This document shows positions 23,171 through 33,929 of a stretch of DNA of 64,000 nucleotides, in pieces (position 1 is the first letter of the stretch; each line of letters begins with the position of its first letter). Origin of the DNA: Trichostrongylus colubriformis. Lineage: Eukaryota > Nematoda > Chromadorea > Rhabditida > Trichostrongylidae. Under the pieces are notes generated by a model, which was not told where the DNA came from, ran no database searches, and saw only the letters and a list, made by a program, of their open reading frames with translations. A program made the translations under genes and the position numbers. The stretch is taken from assembly GCA_963978905.1 (NCBI GenBank), contig OZ022258.1:33541282-33605281 (forward strand), written 5' to 3'.

Positions 23171-23595
23171 AGGAATCGTCCACGGAAAAATGAGTTTCTG
23201 TTTTATCCGTATGTTTATGTTGTATTTGCCTAATGTGGGCCTCATGCAAAATTTCACGCGGAGAAATGTGAATCTGGCTGAGGTACAGCACCGCAAGGTA
23301 CGTCCGGGTGGGCGGGGCCTCTAAGTAAAGACGTCGTCCCGTTGTCCGCCGTGGTCGGAGACGCATTGTAGGAACAGAAAGTTGTGTGAACAGTCCCACT
23401 CTCCTTTCCCACCGGCGGCGGACGACAGGACGAGGCTTTTACTCGAAGGTCCCGCCCACTCAGACGTACTTTGTGGTGCTGTATCTCAGCCAAATTCACG
23501 ATTTTTCGCGTGAAATTTTGCATGAGGCTCACATTAGACAGATACAACACAAACATATGGGTAACACAATAACTCATTTTTCCATGGCGATTCCT
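23171..23595. mobile_element. TTAA fold-back element, copy 1
   Basis: The two halves are reverse complements: AGGAATCGTCCACGGAAAAA at left, TTTTTCCATGGCGATTCCT at right, with ATGAGGCTCA-ATTAG and GTGCTGTA blocks in both arms. Flanks are TCAA (23,167-23,170) and TTAA (23,596-23,599). The palindrome's right arm has the empty site, TATCCTTAAGCTTCAG in the matching orientation (TTAA at 24,694-24,697). This fixes the insertion at a single TTAA. Copies lie at 53,659-54,086, with half-copies at 46,922-47,111 and about 52,985-53,191. Confidence 0.86.
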
Positions 23596-25488
23596 TTAAG
23601 CTTCAGTCTCTCTTGCGATGTAAGTGTGTTGTATGACTGGAATGGTTTGTGAGCCTTTGTGATCTGACGAAACAAATGAGATGCTCAATTGTCCGACCGT
23701 GAGGGAAGGAAAATAAAGTATTTCAGTGCCACCGTGAAAGGACCTTCTCATCAGTTTTTCTGAGCTACGTTTGCAAGGGATTTACTCCTTGGACGAGAGA
23801 CTAAAGAAAGGGAGGGAGGCTACAGAACACTAAAGTTGCTGACGGTGGAAATTGATGCACCAATCTCCAAAACAGCTTTTGAAGTGCCTTTCTCTGGTCG
23901 AATGTCTTCCACATGAGCTAATTCTGTGAGGGCCACGTACTTCACAAGCTGCAGATGAGCCAATGAATCGTCACACGAAGTGTGGCTAAATACGTTGCCT
24001 TTGTATACATGGTCGAGAACACCTAATTTGATTACCGATAAGCTTTTCTCTTTACATATACCTGTCATTCTATCGGACGGGATGTCGCATATAAAAACGA
24101 GTGAAGACGGTCCTCTGAGCAGCAACTAGTTCAGTATTTTATACTATGGCTCATCTACAGCTTAGCAGAGATTGCGGAAAACTTGATTATTTTCATTTTG
24201 AGCGTGGCAATTCTGAGAAAGGTACATCAGTCATAAAAGGGGTATCAGACGCCGAAAAAGTTTATCATATTGTTACAAAGGAATTAGAAATTTGGCAAAG
24301 TCTTTGTGATAGTCTCCACTCTTTGCAAGAATGTTTGATAAGTCTCACACTGTCACTGTGAAGCCTCACAGAATCAGCTCATGTGGAGGACATTCAACCA
24401 GAGAAAGGCTTCTCAATAGCTGTTTCGAAGGTTGATACATCAATTTCCGTCAGCAACCTTGATGTTTTTTACCCTCCCTCCCCTTATTTAGTCTCTCCTC
24501 CAAAGAATAGAGCCCTTACAAACGTAGCTGCAGGGAAACTGATGAAAAGGTCCTTCCACGGGGTCACTGGTGCACTTTATTTTCGTCCCCTCACGGTCGG
24601 ACCATTAAGCATCTCATTTATTTCGTCAGATCACAAAGGCTCACAAACCATCCCACTCATACAACACACTTACATCGCAAGTAAGACTGAAGCTTAAGGA
24701 TATTCCGATCGTATAGATAATGCTAGCTGGTCAAATTATTACGTAAATATGTTCTGTGTGCTCGTTAATTATTCAGTCAATATGAAATTAATAAGGGCTG
24801 TTCTGTCACCTCAAAAATTAATGAAAATTTCGTAACATAATAAAAACGAAAAATCGCTCGGGACAAAGGTAGTATTCAGGCATTGCTTCGGTTTGACTTG
24901 CACACGCGATAGGTGTGTGCAGTAAGTCCCGATTATGTCATGAAAGCGTTCTCAATAGCGACCTCTTTTTCCTGCCTTGTTTTTTCTTTGCCCTTCTCAA
25001 ATGACAATGATTACTTTGACTCGAGCAGGGTGTTGTCAAAACCGTCCCACATCATAAAAATGCTCGTCTGCTTTCCGTGAGAGCAGGTAATTTAGTGCGG
25101 CTAGTAATACTTAGCTTTTTTTACACAGCACCGCCTTGACTCAGGTGGTCGCAGTGGTGGTAAAATCAGTAGCAATGACCTGTCACACTTCATCTTCTCC
25201 CGCCGAAGATCCTAATTTCCTTCTGTTCTAAATTACTGCCAAACTCGGATGGCCGTCATTACGTTGCTGAAAAGAAGAAGCGAAATCACCGTCATTGAAG
25301 CGCGTGCGCCAATCTCGTGCATCGTATTCGGTTATTCAGACATCATCTCCAAGCGATTTTATCACCAAGACATACATTGCCTGCCTTTCAGAAAAGCTCT
25401 AATTCACATGCACTTGCCACGACTACGCACGAACCATCTCGCTACATAGGGAACCGGTGAAAAAAATGGCGCTTATACTTTTTTCACA

Positions 25489-28070
25489 ATGTCGAAGTTG
25501 CACAAGACGGAAGATGTGCCCAAGTTGTTGCCTTAAAAGGCGAGAGAACAGATAAAGGTACCTAGCAAAACAAGTTGTGAAGTGATTTTGATGGGTAATG
25601 AGAGTTTTTTGTGAGCATCTTATACTTCAGGAGATGCAATCTACGTCTTACGTGATACCTCTTTTGTTTGAATTGGTGCAGCTGAACAGCTAATCGAAGC
25701 CGGCTCTTATTTTATTTATTTGTTGACCCGTACGAACCCCTTTCAGCTAACAATTTACAGGACTAGTTACCGACTGCTCAAAGTATGAGTGAGATCAGAG
25801 ATATTCAAGCAGCTCCAGCTGCAGCCCTACGTATCTCGTCACAGGCAATCTCATCCCCATGTGGCACCACTTGGCGGTCAAATGCTGTGGGCGGATCTTC
25901 CGCGGTGAATTTTGCAGCTCCAGAGCAATTAAGGTCTAATAGTAGGCAGTTGGCATACAGCATGATCCCATTAATTGTCTTAATGAAAACTATTAGCAAT
26001 TCCACGACAGAATTGACAAATGACCACGAACATGACCAGGTGCCCAGAACAAACAACCCACTCTTCTACGGCTTACTATAACACCCTTTCCTTACTAAAC
26101 AATTATGAGCCCATTTCCTGAATAACCCATGAGTGACCAGTTCCATGATGATGAATGATTTGGACATGTTTTAGCCCCAGCTTATCTTTGAAACAAATTG
26201 GATTGTCCTTTTAGCTCGCTGGCCTACATTATGAATTTATCGTTCATGGGGAGTTGTTTGAATGTTGGCCCTCTCTTGAATTTACTATTGCTAGTACCAC
26301 GTCTCCTTTTTGCTCTATTCTTCCTCTGAGAATTTCATTAATGCTCTGGCACAAATTTACTCTTGCCAAATAGAGAAGTATGCTGACGAAAAATTCCCGT
26401 ACTATTCTGATGTTTCTGCTGTTGCTCTTCCTGTCCGTTTCCGACAACATAATTTTTCACAATGGCGACTACTACTTGTTATCTTCACGTATGGTAGATT
26501 TCCATCTTTTATGAACAGCGCGTATGATATAGCTGGTAGTACTTAATTTACTTACGGGGAATTATTGCACATCTCTAGATACCTAGTAGGTGCTTGACTT
26601 ACATAAGTCGTGGGAGCTGTCGCACCATGAAAGGTTGTTTGCCCATTCACGATTAGAGAGACATAATTTCTATAATTCACGGTTTAAGGTCTTATCACGA
26701 TCCCGCCTCACCGCGCTTCGCGCTGCCACGCATCCGCCAGGAGAGTTGCTGCGTAGGACGAAACAACTTTCGCGGCCTGCTAACTTAGCCGCTCTCCTGT
26801 CTGCATCTACCCCCATCGGCTAGTGATGCAGAGGGGTGCGAAGAAAAGGAGTGAAAAAGAATTTCGAGCACTTATTCCTCAGGTTTTTCGTCTTTTTACT
26901 TTCTTCTTTCACTACTTATACACTTCTGATCACCCCTAGTATCATATTCTTCAACGTTGTCGCATCCCTACACCAACTCATCCAATAAGCGCGATGAGAT
27001 CCAGATGATGATAGGACACCTTTTTCGACGCGAATTTTGTTAGAAATTCTCTGAATCAAAATGTTCATTCACAGAAAACATTGTTTCCAGTTCAGTTTCC
27101 CCCTTATTGCCTTCTTCTGGTGTCCTCAGGCTTTTCGAAATGACCGTGCTGTGAAGCGTACTTTGTCACGTTACACCAACACCTAAGCACCAACAGTGAT
27201 CCAAGGAACCGGCTCGGTTTTGATGAGCAGTGAGCAAGCGCGGCGATCTGCAATAGCTGCAAACTGTGACGTATATAAATGAGCTTTTCCTCATCTTTCC
27301 AAAATTTTATCGTTATGTCATCTCAATTCCTCAATTTCTTCTCCTCTTGTGAGCTCTTCATACCTGCTAACTACAAAATGCGAAATTTCTCTGATTATGA
27401 TTAGTAGCCAATCACACTTGGCGCCGGTCCCAGGGGGCTCGCTTAACTCTTTCGAGATACATGCGTTGACCGTTTCTACAATCGGTCAAAATCAACATCA
27501 TCACATTGAATAATCGATCAAATTGTCTATGGTGGTGCCTCGCGAAAGATAGTGCATGAATGGCTGAGATCTTCCAACAGGGCAAAACTGGCCAAGATTC
27601 GCTCGGCGGCTTACCCTCAATTTTTCCTGCACTCGAGGTAAATGTTTGCTAGTTGAAGAGGTTGAGACGCCGTCTGGATATTTTACAGGCCGCTTAAGCT
27701 CTCTTGACAATGGGTCGGCCACGGCACTAACTGTACTACCCCTCCTTGTGATCGGATTCATCGCAAGTGATTGCATTGCACATTTTGCTGCCGTTCAAAT
27801 TTAAAACAGCACTACAGTAGTTTCAGAGAAGGTCCACTGACGCAAATATCATCCCTAACCCATGTTCGTGGGTTCTCTCGCAGACTAACCGAGATCTCTA
27901 ACCATACAGTACAGTCACGGAAACTGGTCTGGGTGGATTGAAATTCAGCTTTCTAATGCAGATGGCGTGTATAGCTGAAGCGCACTTGATTTTAACGCTT
28001 CGGACATGTAAGTGACCACTTTAAGGTAGTGCTCACAGTGCCCGCGCCCTCATCTCTGTCTTCCGGGAAA
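25489..28070. other. No gene confirmed
   Basis: Open frames at 25,785-26,081 (plus, 98 codons, starts MSEIRDIQAAPAAALR) and its minus-strand shadow cannot both be real, and neither resembles a family I know. 26,310-26,546 is similarly unplaced. No transposon termini seen. Could hide exons with introns that need RNA data. Confidence 0.3.
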
Positions 28071-28972
28071 TATTAGGTTGTAAGGAAAGTTTTGACCGGT
28101 TTTCGCAATTTCAAATTTGGGAGATCGTAACTCGGCTCAGACTGCATCTTTTCTCACAGAGCAGGCACCATTCGATTTGCTAAACTCTTGGAAACATTAT
28201 GCATACCTACATATCTCAATTTGATGAAGGGCTGATGATTTAAATTGCGCGAGATGAAAAAAAGTCGACTCCAAATCACCATTCTTTCTTTATACTCTGC
28301 TATTGAAGGAGCTGTCCAGATGTTTGGGAAAGTGGGGCTTGGTCAGCGCTAGATTAGATGAATATGATAGACGAGTAAGGGCTTCATCCTGCAACTGCTT
28401 CAGTTGCTGGAAGACAATTCGTGAAAAATGCGCTCGCGCATGGCTGCTTCAAGGGGTCGCGCGGCACCCATTTTTTGGGTTTTTTTCAAATCGAGGCTAC
28501 TTAAGGTGGTAAACTAAGATTGTTTGTAGAGGGCCAACACTTATGGATAATCCCTGCAAGTATGGACGCTCATCGCTTTCTGCCATTTTAGTTAAAGCGA
28601 CTTGATCAATTGGAAATTCGAGCAACTCGTTCTCATTACTGCACTTCTGAAACCAAGGACAATGTGTTCCATCCAGTGCTTCACCCCCTCTCCTTGCAGC
28701 ACTCACAGTCGAGGTCACCTTCGCTGGGACTCGGTCAAACAATAACTCGTGAAGTAAGTCATCTAAAAAGCACCATTTTTGCAGTACTTTAAAATTTTCC
28801 TAATAATTCGGAACCATTGTGGCATTCCAAATAGAACACATATTCAGAAAGAGCAATCTTTTGTCTATCTGAAGAGCACCACATGTAATTTAATGCATGC
28901 TGTCGCGCCTTGAAATTTGAATTTATCTTGTGAACGCGCAAAAGCGGCCAGAACTTTCCTTACAACCTAATA
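28071..28972. mobile_element. Mariner-type MITE
   Basis: Left end TTAGGTTGTAAGGAAAGTTT; the right end read inward is TTAGGTTGTAAGGAAAGTTC. The repeats extend about 45 bp with mismatches. TA flanks both sides (28,071-28,072 and 28,971-28,972). The length inside is 898 bp. No transposase motif recognised in the interior. Its right end abuts repeat R. Confidence 0.85.
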
Positions 28973-29830
28973 CTACGGTGATGCTCAGTGTCACTGGGTG
29001 AACCCAACGTGTTCTTATTCTGATATCAGTTGTCGATGTATCGACCCCTAAGTTGCCTAACGTTCCAAATAATGGTTTATGTCTTTTGACACTGCGATCT
29101 TCTTGGATGATCAAGATGAATACGATAGATTTGTGATAGCAAGACTAGTGAAACCTTTTTTTATGCGGTACCAGCAACAATACTGGGTACCGACCGCTAG
29201 TCTATATGAAATGCCTAGCAGTGATGCATGTTTACAAAAACATTGAGCCCAGGTAACTGGCATGTGGGCTTACTACCAACATGTACAAATTAGGCGCACA
29301 ATAAGTGCACAAATTGCTACTAATCGATGTAGTCGAACACGAAGTTATCAATCCCTAAACTATCTAAATTCCCAATAGTGACCACTCCAGCCGATGTGTT
29401 CAATGATTCAGAGGAAACCACTTCATTCCTGGTCCATTGGCATTGATAGTCGATGTCATCGTAACAAGTGATATTGACGCTAAATCATCTGGACCTCCGG
29501 AAAATGGTGCCATTCTTCGGCAGTGCCATATGCTGTAGTATAAAGTGACTAGGTTATCGATACCCAGTAGCTTAAGCACTAAATGCTCAGCAACTGAAAT
29601 TGTAGTCCGATATCAGTAGCAATTGGTTGTTTTGGCCGCCAAAGTATGTATGTGGAATTCCTCCAGCTAGCACTCAGCGGAACGGTGGATATAGGCTTCT
29701 TCGATATCGGTTGATCAGTATCGACTATTTCCCCATCACATAATGCTATTATATTATTCGCGCAGTACTGTGCTATAGCCCAACTTGTATAATATCAGCC
29801 CTTAAAGGAACCGGAAGGGGTCCGAAACAA
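28973..29830 (+). repeat. Dispersed repeat R, copy 1
   Basis: Shares with 35,125-35,540 and (inverted) 36,430-36,728 the order TTCTGATATCA, CGATGTATCGACC, TTGCCTA-CGTTC, AATGGT, GATCAAGATGAATACGAT-like, ACCGCTAGTCTAT and ATTCCCAATAGTGACC-like. The 3' part (29,690-29,775) matches 6,895-7,010. Non-coding; the mode of spread is unknown. Confidence 0.7.
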
Positions 29831-30426
29831 GAGGAAGTTGCAAAGAAATGAGCACTTTGTAAAGGTTGGGAGCGAATCCCGGATTCAAAGGCGCGACGCT
29901 GTGGTGAGTATTCGCATCCCATTCGCATCAACACACTGACTTTCCGAGTTGTCCGCTGTAGGAGGCCAACGTTAGCTGTGACTCCAAGCGCAGTGGAGTG
30001 GCCACTCCCAACTACATTAGCATTTATGTAAGTACATCTAGAAACAGTATAAGAAAGAACAAAGTAAAAAGTAAAAGGAAAAAATAAATTTATAATAAAA
30101 ACATCTCCTTTTGGCACCATGCCAAGGCGTCAAATTGGCAAGTTTGCGAAATGGCGACCCCTTAAACTCGTCCGAACTACGTCTGTTCTACCGTAGGCCA
30201 AAATTACCTCCTTCTGGTGTCTTTAAAGGCAGTGGTAGGGGGTGATTCAGTAGTATCATCCATTCCAGTCTTAGACAATGACCGAGGAACGTTTTCACCA
30301 CTAAAACGTACAAGTCAAGCACTACGTCATTGCGATCGATACGGCTTTAATACGATACGATAAAAATCAATCTGCCATCATGCTCATTACTGTACACCTC
30401 TACCATTCATTCGACAAAGTCAACTC
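29831..30426 (-). repeat. Dispersed repeat shared with 43.8-44.2 kb
   Basis: The minus strand here reads AGCGGACAACTCGGAAAGTC then GTGTG-T-ATGCGAATG, CACCACAGCGTCGCGC and CTTTGAATC-GGG, the same order as the plus strand at 44,020-44,105. Both are followed by CTTCTTTGCA and TTCGGACCCCTTC. The frames that end in VSVLMRM--EY-PQRRAFESG are translations of this repeat and are not evidence for a gene. Confidence 0.65.
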
Positions 30427-31176
30427 TACAGGGGGTGCCAAAAAAAAAAGTAATTTTGCCCACGGCTCACATCTGCCAATTTTACAAAACGTAGGGAAAC
30501 GAAAGAGATAAAGGTATTGGGGCAAAACATTCCCGAAATGTTCCTCTAAAAGCAGGAACAAGCTGAGACTCACTACTTTCATTTTCATAAAAATATAGAA
30601 CCTTTAAGCGGCGCAGTCGGGCTTCGGAGTACCTACATTTAAAAATTCGCTAAAAACAGTGGAGCCAAGCTCCGTGGTAGGTCTTTTGTGGGAAGCTTCC
30701 TGAGGGTTGGCCCTTTGGTTCTTGGAAGTCACAGAGCCCCTGCTGCTTGGACAAGGTTGCTATGATCCAAAGTATCATTTTCATGCCTCAAATCCGCCTC
30801 CGGAGGGGTTTCAGTGGTAGGGGAACATTTTGGCTCTTGAAAACGAAGGGCGCTGGGAACCCGGGAAAAACGCAATGTTAAAGAACACCATCCGGTATGA
30901 ATCCCCTTAGGTACCCAGATTGAACGGACGTCAGCAAGGTTGTGAAAGAGGGCGAAGAAAATTCGGATTTTGCCCAGTTGAGGTGATACAACTTGTTCAG
31001 TCTTTCCTTGCTCCCGTTCCTGCTCGTGCAGGAGGCTGCCACGGAGTATAGTGATAGAGTTAGGTCTGCTCTTGATTCTGGGGATGAGAATACCTCTATA
31101 GAATTTACTGTAGTTTGGCTAAATGGGGTCGAAAGTGGAGGAGACAAAATTACTTTTTTTTTTGGCACCCCCTGTA
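30427..31176. mobile_element. Tc1/mariner-type MITE with perfect TIRs
   Basis: About 32 bp of perfect inverted repeat: CAGGGGGTGCC, a run of A, then GTAATTTTG at left (30,429-30,460), and its complement at right (31,143-31,174). TA is on both sides. The length is 746 bp with no transposase. The terminal CAGGG-TG-CC resembles the decayed element at 57,467-58,367. Confidence 0.86.
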
Positions 31177-31349
31177 GGAGGGGGACCGAGCCAGGAGAAG
31201 CGGCTGGAGCTGGAAAGACCGCCTGCGCCACAGCTCAGGGATGCTTTCGAGGAGATATAGCCGCATATAGGCTTCCTAGACCCCTAGTTTTCGAGTGAAT
31301 ATCTTTTTGATGGGGTTCCTTATCACTCACATTATCCCTTTCACTGTTT

Positions 31350-32326
31350 TTAATGGCACTTTCCGCGATTGTCTTGAATGGGTTTGAGAGCTGAATTATG
31401 AAATTAGAGGTGCTGAAAAGCACACCGAAAAAGAAATTCGAGAAGCCCCGAAAACGGCAAGAATGAAGCCTCCTGACATCTGGCCTTTTAGGCTGCGTTC
31501 ATACCACATCGGCGTAAAGTTAAATATACGAATCGATAGAGAAAATGAGCGCATTTGCGCATTCGCGACTTGAGAGAATTGGCGCATTCGCGTCATGCAT
31601 AAGATACATATCGATCAAGAAAATGAGAGTACTGGCGCAGCCGCCATTCGAGAGAACTGCGGGTCGGCGAATGGGCGCATCCGCGATTTGGGAGAATTGG
31701 CGCGTTCGCGTGGAGGATAAGATACGTATTGATCGTAAAATGAGAGTATTGGCGCATCCGCGATTTTGGATATTTGCCATGACAGATACCGACTTTCGAT
31801 AAGGTATGAAAAATCATGTAATCGAAGGAGGAGAAAAAGAAATCAACAGCATGTTGGCACGCGCGCGTTCAACGACCGCGGTTGCTAAAGTGATGTGGCA
31901 CGCCGAAAATACCAAATCGCGGATGCGCCGATGCACCGAAACTCTCATTTAATTTAGTATGAACGCAGCCTTACGAGATCACCGCGTGGAAGCCTTTGAA
32001 TCCGTTCCCGTTGGAGGGTATCATGAGGAACCTCGAGGCATTACCTGTTTCCTCAAGTGAACGTTTCCTTACCTACTGGAATTTTTTCTTTATCTTATCT
32101 TATCGCAGAATCACAGGCTCACGTAAAAGCCACGTTGGAAAAAGCTTCGTCCAATGCCAGGTGGGGTCGCACTTGATGGGCGGGGTCGCAGTTGCTTGCC
32201 GCGGGCTTAGCGCTGCCAGGAGGCCTCGTGACGCCGCTCAAAGGGTACAGCCTTGACATTAACCCGGGGGTCTATCGGCTGCGGCAGAGTGAATAGCCGG
32301 TGCGATTGTCGCTAAAAGTGCCTCAA
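31350..32326. mobile_element. Family X element, copy 2, carrying a nested MITE
   Basis: Ends TGGCACTTTCCGCGA (31,354) and, inverted, GGCACTTTTAGCGA (32,322). TTAA lies at left (31,350-31,353); TCAA or CAAA at right, depending on the exact boundary. Without the nested MITE (31,491-31,970) it is about 490 bp. It lacks the Y insertion seen in the first X copy and so serves as the empty site for Y. Confidence 0.78.
31488..31973. mobile_element. Harbinger-like MITE with internal subrepeats
   Basis: The 14-bp inverted ends GGCTGCGTTCATAC are flanked by TTA on both sides (31,488-31,490 and 31,971-31,973). TTA/TAA 3-bp duplication is the PIF/Harbinger signature. The X copy at 6.61 kb lacks the insertion at the matching place. 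The interior repeats motifs such as GGCGCATCCGCGATTT and AATGAGAGTA-TGGCGC several times. 480 bp, non-coding. Confidence 0.83.
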
Positions 32327-33839
32327 AGTAAGAAGTGGTCGAAAGCTCCGCGCTGCGAGTTTTCAGGCTCGGGCTAGTATACGACGATAGACCATTGTAA
32401 GCATCGCGAGTTTCATTGCTCGAGTCTATGCAGCACTAACACGGTCAAGGTGTGCCTTAGAAAGTGCAGCAATAACGATTTTGTCCAAAGTGTCTATTAG
32501 AGATGAACGGGTGGCAAATGTGAGATGAGAACAAAGAGAAGTGCTGAAATCTGCGACAAGAAGCCACTGTGCCCTTGATTAAGATTGCGGAATGCACATG
32601 AAGGCATGGGAATATAAATAGTTGCTAATTCGATTGTCGGATCAAGTTTAACGTTGCGACCTTATTTGGCAACTCTCGTCTTCATCTGGTGAAATTCCTC
32701 TCCTGCTTACGTTGTCACAAGCTAAGTCGTGCACGAACAGACACGAAGACAAGCTACAGCTACAGATCGACATCCTCTCCGACATAACGGCATGTCGACA
32801 GTCGGACAGATGGAGCTGCAGATCGAGAAAGCGGCAAAATGGATTTTTCACACAAAAGAAGGGCAGCATCTGTAGATTGCCCTGAAAATTATTAAGTTGA
32901 AAAATAAGCTCCTGTCGTCTTCATTATCCTATTATTACCTTCCACATCGTCCTCCTTAACTTCCAATTTATATTTATATATGAGTTCGATAAAGCTTTTT
33001 CTGCACTACGCTGTGCTGCTTTTAGTTTTTCGATTCGTTAGCTACTTATGAGGTTTAGAAATGAAGTAATCTGAAGGCAAAAATTCGCATTTCCGACAAT
33101 TCCTCTTCTTTGTCTGTCATCGAGGTCAAAAATTCATACGCACATGTTTTCTATGGAGCTTTTTCAAATCTACGAAACAGTTTTATTTGTTTTTGATCGT
33201 TTAACTGTTTGTTATTTTTGAGGTGTAGTAATGGAATAATTAGTAGGGAAAAACCTGTAGTTTTGGCGCATCGGGATTCATGAAACTGACCTTTTCCATT
33301 CACATGAAATCAAATGAGGGAAGGAGACATCCCTGAGCTATTTCTGTTGTGACTGAAGGGTTCCTTGTACGATGAAAATGTTTGATAAAATCTCGATTTC
33401 CTGCGAAAAAAGTGAGGTTCGGGCTATTACTGCGTACTCAATATCCAGGCCTCAGGAATACAAACTGTTAGAGTTTCCAAAAAACTAGTGGCATCATCTT
33501 GTTGAGCAAAAAAAGCTCCATCGAAAGCATATATAAATATTCTCATCAATCTAGATGGTAGGCGAGGAAGAGAACATATTGAAAGTGCACTCTTTTGCTG
33601 AGTGCTGCATTTGTGAGTCTTAAAAACGACAAAGTACTAATTTGTAAAGCTAAAAAAGCTTTGTCGAAAATTTATGCGCATGAAGTTTCTGATCTCGAAG
33701 GCAGACGAGGAAAATGGAACGTCGAGAGCGCGAATTTTGCCTTCTGCTCACTTCATTTCCAAACCTCATGAATATTTGGCACTCCAAGGAATTGAAAACC
33801 TATGGAAAAAATGTATAAGAATCGTCAAAAGATAAAGGG
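32327..33839. repeat. Gene-free stretch with local diverged repeats
   Basis: From about 33,000 a 100-130-bp unit recurs: inverted at 33,040-33,165, direct at 33,500-33,590 and 33,650-33,775. It is recognised by ATTTTTGCCTTC or GAATTTTGCCTTC and by TCATTTC-AACCTCATAA. The first 650 bp show no repeat or exon that I can support. Confidence 0.5.
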
Positions 33840-33912
33840 AATATTCTACTATATATAATTCGCTTAGTATGTCTGTGTGTGTGTGTTTGTCCGTCTGTCA
33901 CGAAATTCATAT
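33840..33912 (-). repeat. Terminal module shared with the 17-18 kb array
   Basis: On the minus strand: GAATTTCGTGACAGACGGAC, a short CA run, ACTAAGCGAATTATATATAG, then TAGAAT. The 18,185-18,240 module has the same order in plus orientation. Partial versions lie at 45,910-45,950 and 47,430-47,470. It is probably the end of a non-autonomous mobile element. Confidence 0.75.
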
Positions 33913-33929
33913 CTCGGGTCGCAGCAAAG

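Larger units (their letters stand above)
20490..25488. repeat. Giant imperfect palindrome (fold-back), about 5 kb
   Basis: The right arm, 24,148-25,488, is the reverse complement of left-arm pieces 20,490-20,733, 22,675-23,166 and 23,600-23,967. Outer edges match in CGACTACGCACGAACCATCT, with AAGCTTCAGTC further in and GGCTCATCT-CAGCTT nearest the centre, leaving a loop of about 180 bp. The right arm also has about 200 bp (24,164-24,360) absent on the left. The left arm is interrupted by two inserted elements (20,734-22,667 and 23,171-23,595) that the right arm lacks. Arms are diverged, so it is old rather than an assembly fold-back. Frames such as LAHVEDIRPEKG (minus) and MEDIQPEKGFS (plus) are the same sequence in the two arms; I do not recognise it. 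Confidence 0.82.

Noticed and set aside
20490..25488. Assembly fold-back artefact as explanation of the giant palindrome
   Set aside because: Arms differ by many substitutions and by two clean insertions, which an artefact would not produce.
29773..30120. 115-codon minus frame sharing QRRAFESG with a frame at 44 kb
   Set aside because: The similarity is at DNA level in a dispersed repeat and continues outside the frames.
31545..31802. 85-codon frames on both strands at the nested MITE
   Set aside because: They follow the internal subrepeats of a non-coding MITE.
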